Origin: Klebsormidium nitens
Lineage: Eukaryota; Streptophyta; Klebsormidiophyceae; Klebsormidiales; Klebsormidiaceae
Length of the DNA: 64,000 nucleotides
NCBI GenBank assembly: GCA_000708835.1
Contig: DF237035.1
Span: forward strand, 156,263-220,262
Direction of reading: 5' to 3'
Of the stretch, positions 1 to 13,200 are shown in pieces. Within the stretch, counting starts at the first letter, position 1; every line of letters begins with the position of its first letter. A program made the translations under genes and the position numbers. Under the pieces are notes generated by a model. The model ran no database searches. It was not told the origin of the DNA and saw nothing but the letters and a program-made list of their open reading frames with translations.

Positions 1-3000
1 TGGGGTAGTCCGCGATCCGCCGTAGCATGCACTTGAACAGTCCGTAGTAGACGATGTCGAACCGGATGAGCGTCGCGAACAAACGGACGTCCGCAAGCGT
101 CGGAGAAGGCACGCTCGCGCCGGGGGGGTAGTATGAGACCAAGTAACGCTGCTTCGCCAAAATTGATTCGCACCGGTCAAGCGCAGCAAACACGCGGCGG
201 CACGCGGCCTCGTAGTCTTCCTGGGGGGTAAGCGAAGGAAGGTTCGATTAGGGTCAAGGGGTTAGGATAACGAGCTTTAGGATGTTTACCTGAGATTTGC
301 AAGGGGGATTCAAACAGGAGCCGGATTGTGGGGACACGACTAGGACAAAGCAAGTTGACTTCTTGAGTTAGTCCAATGAGGTTGGATCCCTGTGCTGGAG
401 ACTCCTCTCTTCGCACATATTCCTCTCTTCGTACGTATTGAATTACCGAGTCCCGCTATTACGAAAACGGCCCATGATAGCAGAACTTGATACGGACTTC
501 GCAGTGTGGCCCAAAACCAGCAACCTCCGTTTCTTTTGGTCCACGGCTGCCTGAACTGCAACCAAGCTCCCAGAAAGCTGGATCAATCTAAATAAAGGCT
601 CCAAGCAGTCCAAGACCAAGTGCGGTCACCTTCTCAACATGCCAAGAACGTGGGGAGAAAGCGTGGTTCTCCCTGCAAAACAAAACGTCATGCTTTTCAT
701 TGAGCTTTAGACGCCCAACAGAAGTCAACGAGGACGAATAACGAAGTCGTGGACGAACTCAAAGAACGTGCCAGCTGTATCGTGAAGCGTCATACCTGGG
801 TCGTTGCAAAGCCCGTCCGGTATACGCCCATGTTCAGCTCCGGGCCGAGCCAGTCGCTTATGGCGTCAATCTCCGATCGGAGATGGGGCGGGTAGTAGTC
901 GGGAACCGGGACGCCCTTTGCGTGCTCCTCGAACTCGCTGTTGAGCATCTCGGAAATGTCGCCGCTCTCGTTGCTGACGACCCTACCAGTTTTAGTATCC
1001 TGCAACAAGAGGACAAAAAGCTGAGGAGGGGAATCGTGAAAGTGTCTTTTAAAACGCAGGCCGGATTGGTTCCTTCAATCGTCACTACAAATTTCGGGCG
1101 GCTCGGCAAGACAAGAACAACCCAATTCGGACAACAAATATCTGGAAGAGTCACGTTGAGGAGAGAGATAGAAACGGGAAAACTCTTGCAAGATGCACAT
1201 ACGCTTTGCCAAGCATTCGACGATAAGGGAATGCTGAATGCACCGAAAGGGCGATGTCACCCCAAAAGGGGAAGTGCAGAAGAATAGTCCCCGCAATGCG
1301 ACTTTTCTCTCGCGTCCGTGAACGGCCACTCTGGCCACGGAGGACCCCAGAAAAGGCGTCAGGACTTTCTGCGAAAGCCGCATTTTCGTCCAGATCCAGG
1401 CACTAGCGCCCATCAACAGATTGAGGTGACTTTTGAGTTACGATACCCCAAAGAAAGGCACGTTCCTTTCCCCACATGTCCAATCTTTTTGACTCCGATC
1501 AGGGCCGTCCCTCAAAAGCCACAGTTCTCTCTTTCTACTTTGAAACGGGCCGAAAACAACAACCCAACTCTACTTTCTTCCCTTTCTAACAGGACCACGT
1601 CTCACAAGCTACGGCCCAATTTTAGCTCTTGAATAAGGCCATCGAAACTCGGAAACCCGAGAGCACTTCTCACCCAGAGCACTGGTACGGACACTCTCCC
1701 CGTGTAGTCCTTGTCCGAAGCCAGGTAGACGTCCGTAAGGAAACGGGCGTCCAGTCCGATTGTGTCCGGACGACACTCGGGGTAGCGCTCGTCGCCTTCT
1801 GGCCCGACAAAGTGCCACCCCTTGGGGTTGTCCTTCAAAGGGTGCAGAACAGTCATTGGGACAGCGGCCTGGGAAGAAGGGGGCGTATTAACGGGTTAAC
1901 ATTCGGTTTAAGGATGCTAGAGATTTGCGTTTTGAAATATCGGGGTTTGGGAGGTGAGGAAAAGTGCGTCGAGAAGGAGAATCCAAGTGTGATAGGTAGG
2001 TGCCATCGATTTGGGTGGCTAGAAGCCTTCAGGACTGTAAAGAATTCGGGGCTGATATTCTACTGGATTGGCTCTGGCTGAAGCAGTGACAAGATTGTCT
2101 CGACGATTTTTGGTCAACTTGTGTACGATCAAGGGATCCTGCTCCCTGATACCACTGGAGTTTAGGGCTTGGCTACTTTGTGTATCCTTTATGAGAATCG
2201 TATTCAAGGGAAGATTGCCATTCAGACTTGTTGACATCTTTTCAGTATGTCGGCGCATCTGGTTTTCAGTTGGGACCTGTTGTTTGTATAACGTGTGTAC
2301 TTATGATTGAGTCGTAGATGCGCAATCATCTCCGTGGTCAGCGCTCCAATTAGGACTTCCTCGTTGGCACTGACTGTGTTCTGCTTTAGCCCCAGTAAGA
2401 GGGGGATCCCTCTGCTGCCTTTCTTATCGTTTCTTTTCTAAAAAGTCAATCCTTGGGTGGGCACAGACTGGTCAGAGCCATGCATGTCACATGAGCAGAA
2501 TCTATAGGCGAAAATGCAATGTTTTGAAGCAATTGAGATAGGGTAACATGTAGACAAAGGGAGGGGGGGAACAAGAAGTCGCATGCATTAGACAACTGGT
2601 ACTGAAAGAAAGAACAAGGAGCGAGGAAACCTAAAAGGAAAAACAGACCCAGAAGCACAAAAATAACCGTGCTGGACATACGCCTCACCTGCAGACCTTT
2701 GAGAGAGCGCATGATGATTGCCCTATGAGAAAAGGGACACGCCAGGGAAACCAAAAGGTGGTATCGTCCAGCCTCTGCCGGCAGATCGGAGGGGCCACTC
2801 GGATTCCGCCTTACCCAGGACTTGAACACAGTGGGCTTGATTTCAGAGCTGCACGCATAGGAAACAATGTCCCAGTTTGTTGGAAAGCAGCTTCTTTCAG
2901 GATAGTGCTGTGGTTTTCTTGACCTCAGATGAGAAGGGCGGCGCATGTCGGTCTGATGAGCCAGTGTTTCTTGACTGGACAATCTACCCAAAATCCCAAG

Positions 3001-3790
3001 CTGAATACATGCCTTCTGCCAAGCTCAGGAATTGAATGATTGTCTTTCCAGATCTTTCTGAAATGTATGAGGGGGTGTTCTGGACATGGTTCTGGCTACA
3101 GGGGGGGGTGTTGAAATTTGGGGTTCGCTGCACTGACATTTCACCCAAGGCAGCATGCTTCGCAATTTTGATAGAGTAATAGTCGGGGGAACTGGGAGGC
3201 AACAGGGTTTACTTCCGGTTCTTTATCTACGGCATTGAAGATCGACCTCCGAGGACTTCTTGCACACGCAAGCATGCTGCCTACCTCACTTCTGTCCGTC
3301 AATTGCAGATGCTATGAAGAGAGCGATTTGTACACGTCCGTCAATAAGGGTGAACATGTAGAAAAACACGTATTATCAGGAGCTAAAACAAAGTGATACA
3401 CATTGCAGACAGCCCATGAATTGCAACAATGCTTAGTCACTGGAAAGACATTCAGAACTACCTGTCAGAGCCCCCATCGCCAGCTGGCACTTTGGGCTTC
3501 TCCGGGAACACCTGGCCTCTCTCAATGTACACCATTCTGGATGGGGGCTGTTGCGCAGAGTTAAGTCGCGACAAAATGGTGGTGGTGTGAAAAGACGAGC
3601 CGAGCAATGCTTGTACAGCCTTGCTTGTAAAGTATGCTCGCTGAAAGGATATGCGGTGAGAGGTTTTTGAGCTGCCCAATCGGGTCCAAACGTGGCAAAT
3701 ACTGGCAGAAGCGGGACGTGTGCGCAAGATTCTGATTCCAACGCCAAACAAAGGCAAGCTGCCAACACCCGACCTGACAATTAATGACAT
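1..3790 (-). CDS. Glutathionyl-hydroquinone reductase (GS-HQR, YqjG/ECM4-type GST), 3' end outside window
   Basis: This enzyme reduces glutathionyl-hydroquinones to hydroquinones with glutathione. Coding exons read from high to low coordinate: 3790-3462, 2848-2689, 1868-1674, 999-796 and 220-1, where the window cuts the gene. All junctions are GT-AG and phases match (2,0,0,0), giving about 369 residues in view. The thioredoxin-like part contains PAEAGRYHLLVSLACPFSHR. Later come YTGRVSVPVLW, VSNES and GVYRTGFATTQ, then ADVRLFATLIRFD, all matching the family as I know it. The catalytic Cys is in a CPFS context, where CPWA is usual. The first ~75 residues, rich in S, T and R before the conserved core, look like an organelle transit peptide (inference). 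The ATG at 3790 is the only good start in the first exon. Confidence 0.88.
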
Positions 3791-4712
3791 TCGCCCAGAT
3801 CAAAGACCGGTTCCAAACGCCCTTCTACCTACTCCAAAGCAGGGTACATTGAATGATTGATACGCATACGAAAGACGCAATGCTGTGTTTCATTCGCCCC
3901 TATTCGCGTCAACGCAGGCGACCATGCAGCCATATGCCAATCTTTGGGTTGCGCTGCTTCCCGGTGCCTTTGGGACAGATACTCTCAGCACCGTCCGATC
4001 CTTAGAGCGCGCGCGCTAAGACCGAGTGCAGCGGTTGATTTTAACAATCATGTCATGACTCATGACCAGTGCCGCTCAAGCAGCCTCAGATAGGTAGTCC
4101 TAGGAGACTGCCGTAATCATCATCTTACTGTACCGCGACGTGGCTTGCTTCTAGTTATCTTGATTGCAGGTTTCGCAACAAGGCTGTCAAGCTCTTCAAT
4201 CTTTAATATCATCCGAGAGATTCTTCAATAAGCCTGCAGGAACCGGCAATTTTGCTTGCTGTTTTGATTGCAGGGCCCCCAAAATCATGGTCCAATGTCC
4301 CAGGCCAATTATCAGGCTGAGGCAGAGCTTGAGAACAGCATGCATTGCATGGCGTCTTACTTGGGACCACACGCTCGCGAGATCATCGGACATTGACAAC
4401 GGTCCTGGGAACGATTCCAAGCGTAATGCTTAGGGTCCTTAATGACGTTGGAACTAATCAATCCCCTGTGGGCAGCATTGCACAATTTGCAGACTGGCCG
4501 CCATCAAGGAGATCATCCCTGTTGGTACAACGTCTTTCCAGGAACAAAGACATCTTGAACCAAGGTTGCTGGGAAGTTTAAGCAACAGAATCCTTCCTTA
4601 CAGTCTCAAGATTGCAGTATCGAGCTGTTAGCTCGAAAGCCACGAAGGTGTTCCTACTCTCGAGAATCATCGACAAGATCTCGGTCTTTGATTGTATTGT
4701 TCGTTATCGAAG
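3791..4712. other. Intergenic, between divergent GS-HQR and kinase genes
   Basis: These 922 bases separate the GS-HQR start (minus strand) from the kinase start (plus strand) and should hold both promoters and leaders. I see no conserved protein, RNA gene or clear TATA box. Short open frames here look like chance. Confidence 0.5.
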
Positions 4713-7430
4713 ATGGCTTTGCACAGTGCTAGCTTGAAAGTGGTGCTGGACTACGAGGCAGTGCGCAGAGCCACCAACAACTTTGCGCCGTCGCAGCAGA
4801 TTGGTAACGGCGGGTTCGGACCGGTGTACCAGGTGGGCTCCCCTCGGACGCCCGACAACGATGTGACTGTCCTTCGGAGTGTCCGAAATGACTCAGAATG
4901 AGCTAGCTGACACCTGTGGTCCGTGCGAGGTCTGCCGAGAACGCACCCTCAGGAGTCTCCACGAGCTACTCAAGAGAAAGCGGACACTCGTGTTCTACTT
5001 TGAAGTGTTCCTCAAGTGTTTTTCAAGTCCTCATTCGTTCAATCCCTGCTTCATGATTGGGAGTTGTAAGTTTCCTCATCATCCCCAATGTCAGACGACA
5101 CCATTCCGCCAACTGTGCCTTTCACCATTACCTCTACCATCTTTTTCACCCGACTGCTGTGCCCACCCTTCGACAAAAATCCAATCTCTCAACCGCTGCT
5201 ATTTTCAGGGCACCCTTTTCCACACGCCCGTTGCGGTGAAGCTCCTGAGCAAGGACAGCTCTCAGGGGGTAGCCCAATTTGAGTCCGAAGTCCGCCTGCT
5301 AACCGCGCTCCGCCACCCAAACCTCGTCACACTTCTGGGGGGCGCCATCGGTCCGGGGGGGCAGCGATGTTTAGTTTATGAGTTGATGAAGGGGGGAAGT
5401 GCGGATGATTACCTGCCGTTTACCTTTTCTGGGGGGGGAGCGATTGGCGGTATGAAGCGGAGGGGGTTGATGGGATGGCGGCAGAGGGTGAAGGTTTTGG
5501 TGGGGGCAGCACGGGGGCTGCAGTTCTTGCACGAGGCGAAGCCCCCTGTTGTGCACCTAGATTTCAAGGTGAGGGGGGGTCCGGTGGCGGAAGCTTTGAG
5601 ACACTGACTGTGTTTCACCCTTAAGCTGGAGGTAACATGCGTACTCGACGTTTTGTTGATCATTCTGCAAAGTGGGGTCGTTGAGAGGCAGAAGATTGTT
5701 GGAAGCCGCTGAAGCAAGTTAAGCCAGTCAATCATAAGTACGAGATTAATGTTGGATTTACCACTAATTTCAAGTTGATATTTCTGTAGCCATGGGAACG
5801 ACGAAGGTCTCTTTTCCGCGGGTGCGACTGAAGAGCAGTGTCTATGGGCGATGGCGAGACCATGCCTTTTACACTTTTGGGCGGCCCAAAGCACGTCAAA
5901 GTGATCTCACTTGATATTCCCCCCGCTCTGTAAGCGGAGCCCCGACTCAGTCAAAGCCGTATCTCTCTCCTATATGAGAGCAGAGCCTATTCAAAACTTT
6001 CGATGCTTGAGTCCTTACTTTGCCTAACGCTTTTTCCTGCAGGGGTCCAACATTCTGCTGGACGAGTTCTTCAACGCCAAAGTGGGCGACTTCGGGCTGG
6101 CCCGCCAGGCCGCGCTCGCGCACCCCAGCAAGACGCACGCGAGCACGCGCCACATGGCGGGCACGTACGGGTACATCTGCCCCGACTACGCCAGCACGGG
6201 CCACTATGACGCACGCTGTGACGTATACAGCTTCGGCGTGGTGTGCCTGCAAATGCTCACGGGGCTGCCGGCGATCACGGAAGAGGGGGCCACGCTCGCA
6301 GCGGCGATGAAGAAAGATTTGCAGGTATGGCCGTTGGTGACCTCACTTGGAGTCTGTGAGGTCTTTTGCTTGGATTCGGTGTGGATTCTCGGCTGAGAAA
6401 GTCTGCGTGGGAAAGAAGAAAAGGAAGATCTGGAAAGATGGTCGACCCGTTTCGGAAGCTCAGGATGACGCAATGATGACGAGGGCTTTGCAACGAAGAG
6501 GGTTGCTGACGGAGCGTGCCTTTTAGCGGAGAGACTGCGATGGTGGAGAGACGCTTGAAAGGGTACAGCCTGCTTCCTGCAGAATATATGGAGAAAGTTG
6601 TGCCCTTACTTTCGGCCGTTCTCAAAGGTTTCTATCGGCCTGATCACCCTCTTCTCAGAAGTCATCCCGTTGCGGAACACGTCTTTCCAGCACTCGTGTC
6701 CGCCTTGCACCAACTCCTTTTCTTATGTTCGTCCATGTCCCAGAATGATGACGTGGCGTTTTCGCACGCCGATACGGAGGCCGCCTGGCCGCGCGCTGCT
6801 TACGTCAGGCTGGCCGCGCTGGCGTTAGCGTGCGTGCGCGGCCACCGCGCGAAGCGTCCCTGGATGGGCGAGGTCCTCGACCAGCTGGAGAAACTAGGCG
6901 ACGGCACTTTCGACGAACTTTCGAACGCGGGGGAAGTCACTGGGCGGAAAACTTCCAACGTCGAAGAGAGGAGGGGCCATCTGAGGGCTGTCGACGCAAA
7001 TGGTCGAAGCAGGGTTGGAGAAACTAGAGAGAGCGGCGAACGGTTTGCTGAGGGGCCGCGCTTCGATACGAAGCAAAGAACGGGCGACCGAGCTTCTGTC
7101 AGCGGTTCGGAAAACACAGCCGGGGGGTCCGAGCGCGGGGGAATCCGACCCCCCTACTCCGCGAACTACGACGTTCGGCTCTCTGAGTACGAAAAGGACG
7201 TCGTCGGCCCGAGCGCGCTCTGGGCGCCCGCGCGGCCGGCCGCGCCCAGAAAGTGCGCGCGCAAGAAAGGGGAGCAGATGGCCGACGAGGTGGAAGGGGT
7301 TCTGGAACCGAGAGAAGCCCCGGAAGTCAGCTGGTGGCCACGGAGCGGGGGGCAGACTTTGACGCTGGACGATATCCCCCGGAGAGAGGGAGTCCACCCG
7401 GGGATGCCTGCTGCGGGTGGTCCCAGGTAG
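4713..7430 (+). CDS. Receptor-like cytoplasmic protein kinase (RLK/Pelle type), non-RD
   Basis: Four exons, all phase 0: 4713-4832, 5209-5568, 6043-6324 and 6744-7430, encoding about 482 residues. The kinase fold begins almost at the N terminus (VRRATNNF), with no signal peptide or membrane segment, so it is cytoplasmic. Visible motifs are the glycine loop IGNGGFGPVY, VAVK lysine, catalytic HLDFKGSN, DFGLAR, the GTYGYICPDY activation segment end, DVYSFGVV and RPWMGEVL. The HRD arginine is a leucine (non-RD) and the usual P-E of subdomain VIII is P-D. The last ~150 residues are a charged tail of low complexity. ATG 4713 has the better context; an in-frame ATG at 4692 would add seven residues. 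The exon 4 acceptor at 6743 is chosen because it restores the kinase C-lobe in phase. The substrate is unknown. Confidence 0.85.
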
Positions 7431-10291
7431 CGCCAATTCTTAGATTCCCTTTGACAGTGATTTTCCAAAAGATTCCTTCGTACGCAAGGCAACACGAAAA
7501 TTCAGAGCTCTATCAATCGCTTGCGCCCTTACTTACGGACCTTAACCGTATTTGAAACATTCGGAAAGAAGCCAAAGACGTTGTGACATCGTTTGAGCGC
7601 GCAGTTCTGATCTCTTTACAACTTTTTCTTCTTTAATTGAAGCCGTAGTGGACTTGCTTGCGGAGTTTGTCAAAACCAATTTAGCGTAACGGTCTTCAGT
7701 GTTAGTTTGCTTGTCGGATAGCGTTCTAGAGTGACCCCGCAGTCGTTAAACACAGGTTTCCGAGCAAACGATCGAACGAGCTTCTCGTCGTAGAAGCAGT
7801 CTCAAGCCACTATGCAGGACATTCATCCAGAAACTGATCAAATTAACGGCGCATCAGTCCTTGACAGAGTGCTTGGAGCCTCAGGCGATGGAAGCAGTGC
7901 TGTTCCCTCAAAACGCTTCACCTGTTGGACTTCCCTGAAGCACAAGGCTACAGACACCCCCTCGAGGACCTCAACAGGACTTTATTCTGTTCCCTAGGTG
8001 TTTCCATGCTCACTCCACAAGCCCAAAGTCACCAAACTTCGGCGTCATGACCGCCTCTTGACGCGTCCGACTCTGCGTCCGTTTACAAACGAGGCTTGTC
8101 CACCTGCAGTGATTGAAGCAAATGGATCTTATCATCTCTTTTTGGTTCTGCTGCTGCAGCGGCGGGCCGATGCGGGGCGGCTTGTCACAGTTCGCCATGT
8201 TCCCGCCGTCGCATCTCCGGGGAGCGTCCCCAGCCGTCCGATTGGCATCGAGCTCTTCATCTAGCAGCAGCCAGGGGTCGCGGTGTGGACTTGTGCGCAG
8301 ATGACAGAAACCTGTCTCTTTTGAAAGTGTCAATTCGGTCAACGGTGCTTGGAAGCTTCTTGAATGAGGGCGTGGGATGAATCCGCTGGCGAGCCCGCGC
8401 ATAAGAAGGTGACACATGGTAGCATGGCATTATACGTTTGGGTGCTGTCAACCGATTTTGATCATCAAGTTGCTGAATATCGACCGTAATACAGGTTTCA
8501 AACATAACACCTTGGAACCCAAGGGTGAATATCATGCGTAATTTGTGTACGTGTGCAATAGCTAATACGTGGCCAAGAAGAGACACGCCGCCGTGGATAT
8601 ACGCAACATTCGAAATACGTGCAAATACCTAGCCATATTTGACTTTGAACACTCCTGTTGCATCGATGTTACATGCTGCAAACTTGTTGCTTGAACTTGC
8701 GCCGATCTGCAAGTGATTATCTATTGGCCTGCGCCTTAAAAAAGGACCTTTTGAGATCCTCGAGGCCGTACCCAGAAGAATTGTCCGAGGAGCCACGAAG
8801 AGGACCAAGAATCACAGAGCAGAAAGTCGAGGGCTGCGTCCTGACTGCAGTAACTAGTAAAGGCTTCGAGATTCAGGAGTGTATATGCTCGAAGGGTTTG
8901 CTGACGACCATTTCACACGAGCGCCAGCATAAGCACGTTCATTTCCCCGTCATACGAGCCTGCAGAAAGGCCCGGTCTTTGCAGCCTATAGAATCAATTG
9001 AAGTGCTCGTACATGGGGTATGCGCATGCGAGCTCTGTATTAGCGCCACAGGCAAAACCAGATGCTGGAGGTTCGCGCATCCTTCACGGCAACATATCTA
9101 TGTCCTAATCGTCCTCAGGCCTAAAACTCCACTTGAGTTTGAAAGAATAGCAGCCTCAGCAAGCTTCTAGATTATGATGAGGCATGGAATTCTTTGGCAG
9201 ACGTATGCGTGCTCATTCGTGGACCGTCAAGTATACTTTTGTCGCCGTTCCGTCCTGTCCCAGCAACAATCTGCTCTACTGGCATGCATCTACTTCATGT
9301 ATTGGTTCACTGATGCACATGAGATGATATGAAACCCATGCATCGTCAAGTCTGCTTCATGCAGTGCATTTGCATTGATTTTTACTGAACTACGTCTGCA
9401 ACCGCCACGGTGCACCATTGACGAAAATGTACTGAAGGATCTTTCGACTCTCATGCAAAATAAGTAGACGGTACACCTCACATGCATGCCAGCACGTACT
9501 GACACATGCATCAACTTATGACACGCTCCGAGTCATATATGGCCGCCATGCCTGCACAGAACTTTGGTCGAGCTTGGGGCCGGTCATTGATCGATGTATC
9601 ATGCCATGCATATCTTAGTATGACGGTATATCATGCATGTGCACTCTACAATCATACTTGGTTGGACTTTTCTAATCAAGCAGCCGTGAGATCCTTGAGT
9701 CGCTTTTAATATGGACACTTTTCATCCATTGATGAAGTGAGCTTCAGGAAAGATGTCAATGCATGCCAGCACGTATATGCAACGCAGCGCCATGCAAACT
9801 TTCTTCGGAGCGCAAGCATCTGCTCTACAAATGCGTACTAATCATGCACTCAATCAAAAATCTAGATCCAAGTCCGATCTGGCCAATTTGGGATTGGTGC
9901 TGAGACTGAGACGGGAAACTGAGACGGGAATATTATGATCACAAATTGCACGAGACTAAATCACTGTAGCTTCCAGACCGCCCATAAACTCAACAATCTG
10001 GCCGGAATCTATGAATGTTTCAACCTGGTTTTTGAAAGAACACGTAAACAGAAAACCTCTATTGGTTCGTTTCAGGAGCCATTTTACCCCTGAAATGCCA
10101 TTTTCGATCTTGCAGCAATCTATAACGCTGACAAATTTGAGACAGTCTTTATTGCGGACGCCACCTAGAGAAAGCAAAATTTTCTCCAAGAGCTAAATCT
10201 GCTCAATGGGAATGGCCGGAAAACCCCCAGACATTCCCCAAACGAAATACTGGTACACAACGAAACTGTTGGGACAAGATTGCATCTCAAT
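7431..10291. other. Intergenic region with CATGCA (RY-like) motif cluster
   Basis: No gene is supported. Between about 9280 and 9850 the sequence is dense in CATGCA/TGCATG, and the 17-mer ATGCATGCCAGCACGTA occurs twice on the same strand (9482-9498 and 9759-9775). A 170-codon frame at 8658-9170 has no recognisable domain. The last few hundred bases probably include the PIF-type gene's 3' UTR. Confidence 0.45.
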
Positions 10292-13200
10292 CTACTGCCG
10301 ACCCCCTTGGTCAAAACGGGGCGAAGGTTGCTGCGAGGGGTGCCCATGTCCCTGGTACCCCTCGTACAAATCCAACCTCGGATGGAAAGGCCCCGCTTCT
10401 CTTTGCTGCTCCTGAGCATTGTACATTTCACGGTTGCTGTCCCCGTAAGGCCTCCCAGGTTTCATCTCCGCCCCCTCCTCGTGCTGCATCATAGGACTGT
10501 TCGCAAACATGGGGTGGTCCAAGAACGGCATGGAGTGCATGCCCAAGGGTGGATGCATCGACGGCATGGGGGGTAAGTGCGCGCTGGGGGGGTGCATGGG
10601 TGGCAGGGAGAAGCCCGGCATGCCAGGGGGGGCGGGGGGGTGGGGCGCGCCGGGGGGAAGGTTTGCAGCAAACAGGCCAGTCCGCATGGACATGAACTGC
10701 AAGAAGCAAGCACTTTGGTCAGATTGGAAGTGATTGATGCCTCACATTCTGCCCGAAACCAGCAAGGTGCTGACAACAGTGTGCATCAGTGCACAAGCTG
10801 GGGAGCAGCTCAAGCTCAAGGAGCACGCACTGACCTGACTGCAATGCAAAGCAGAAGTAGCAGAACATGAAGCAGGAACACAGGAAGAGCCAGCGCACAG
10901 CTAACCAGCTGAACCTTGGAAGACTTTCTGATCGACGCTCACCTGCAACTGTGTCTGCAGATTCTTGAGGTACTCAATCGCCTCATCCAGCACACTGGCC
11001 TTGTCCGTCTTGTTCGAGTTGGGAATCAGCTCCTGCAGCGCGCGCATGCGGTCGTTGATACGATCCCGCCGCCGGCGCTCCGACTGGTTGTGCACCTCCG
11101 CTGCCCGGGACCGCTTACCCTTATCTTTGCCCCCCGCCTTGGCTGCCGCCCGCCCCTCCGTCTCGCCCGTGATCCACGTTCCCTCTGTCAGCGTGTCATT
11201 GTCCTCCTCCAACGCCTCTGTATCGCTCTTTGCGCACCGCTCGCGTTTCCGCCCAACGGTCAGCGGGTTCTGCTGGTACGCCCGCGAGGTGGCCAGCGAG
11301 TCCCCCTCCGAGTAACTGCTAGTCACCGTGGTTTCATTCACTGAGTCCCGCCCACCCGTGAGCGTCGACGCCTTGGCAGCATCCGGCAGGGCCCTCGAGC
11401 CCGACGAGCTGCGCTCCTTTCCTACCCTCCCCCCCCTGGGAGCAACAACCGGGCTGTGAGGAACTGGCCCCCGCTGCAGAAGCGAAGCCCAGGCGGGCGC
11501 CCTGACACTGGGCACATGTGTTGCTCCTGGCGCAGGGCCGTTCGTCCGCTCCTGTGACAAACTGCTGAGCACGACCGAACCCTCCTGCCCGGACGGCCCA
11601 GCATCCATTGACTGCCGCCCCAACCGCATTGCCTCTGCTGCCATAGCATGCTGCTGCATGAATGATTGGGGAGGGTAGCACGGCACCCCTTTCCCAGCCT
11701 CGTACAGCGCTCCCTCAGCGGGCTTGGGCTGAATCTGCTTGAAACCGGTGCGGGGCCTGTCGGGGGGCAGCTGAACGGGCGAAATTTGCCCCCGGCCCCA
11801 GCGCTGCATGTCATGCCGGTGCTGCTGGTCCCTCATCAGCTGCTGCCGCTGCAAGTGCGCCGACGCCTCTGCCTGCTTCTGCACCAGTTCCGCCTGGAGC
11901 TCCTTCTGCCGCTCCTCCAGGCTCTTGTCCCCCCCAAATCGGTGCGCCGGCGGCGCGTTTCTCTCTGGCTGGCCCACGCTGAGCTCCCCGCTGCCACTCC
12001 CCGCACGCTGCAGGGGGTTGCTGGAAACCCTTCCTTTACCATCAGTCACCATGCTTTTAGGGGAAGGGAGGCTTTGCTCACTCCCCTGGTTTGGCGCGAC
12101 CCCCTGGCTTTTCAACCCGCCCTGGTTCTGAGACCCCCCAGAGTTTTGCGGGTTCTGCGACCCTGCAGAACCCTGTTTCCCGTCCTTGCTGTGGGGCGCC
12201 CTCCGTCGCCCCAGGTTTCGGAGACCCTCCCTCCGGCTGCTCTGGCTTCAACTGCGCCGTTTTCTTCGACTCCTTAGCTTTCAACTTGGTCCCCGCCCCA
12301 ACTCTTGTAGCAGCTGCCGCTACCCGACTCCTGTCAAAGATGGATGGGTACACCTGCTGCCTTGGGAGGGGGGTGGGCAAAGCCATGCTGACACCCCCCC
12401 CCTGGGATGCGACCGGCGCCCCTTTCTCGCTGGCAGGCATGCTCCGAGTGGAGGCCGTGGGCCCTGTAGAGGCCGGGGCGGTGACCCAAGGAGTGCTCTG
12501 GGCCTGCGTACGCACCCGGGACAGGGCCTCTGGGAGGGAGCTTGGCAAAAGCCCTGAAACCCTAGCAGCGCCTTCGGCGAGCGCGGCTGCTGAGTTGGCA
12601 GCGCGGGCAGACGTTTGACCCCCGTTTTGCGCAGGCTGGGTGCCAAAGGGGTTGGCACGGACGAACCGGGTAGTGGTCAGACCAGAAGCAAAGCTGTCCT
12701 TGTAGGCCTGGACCGCAACAGGTTGGGCGGGCAGGTTACCAAAACCCTCCCCGCAGTAGTCTGTGTCCATGGACTCGTCAGCAGGATACTGCAGAGCAAG
12801 AAAGCGAATAGTTAGGAAGACTGCTTGCGAAGGAAGGTGCACAAGACAGCCTCAGGACCAGCGTAACCTGTTACCCCTAGAGCAACCAAGAGCAATATGA
12901 AGGTACCAAGCAACTCAATAACAAGGGCAGGAATGCAGGATCAACGACTGTGCTTCTGGCACAACAGGAATATCGTTGAAGCAGGAGGTAGACTTTGCAC
13001 AGCTCTAGTCCAATGTGCTTAAGCAGACTGTGCGCAAACCCTTCCCTTGGCCACAGCCTCCAAGCAACTGCAAGCTATGCAGCATGATGCAGAACAGCAG
13101 GGCAGAAAAGCAATCACCAGACCAGAAGGTTACCTGCAGCCACGACTCCATTTCGTCGTGCGCCTCCTTTGCTTGCTGCGCTGCAAGCGCACTGTTCCCA

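Noticed and set aside
8010-8417. Minus-strand frame ending in a DFG-like FGDFGLVE
   Set aside because: No other kinase motif precedes it; the match is short and at the end of the frame.
8658-9170. 170-codon plus-strand frame
   Set aside because: No domain, splice structure or compositional sign of coding; it lies in gene-free sequence and is likely chance.
9956-10189. 77-codon minus-strand frame downstream of the PIF-type gene
   Set aside because: It lies after the stop codon at 10292 in the likely 3' UTR and shows no domain.
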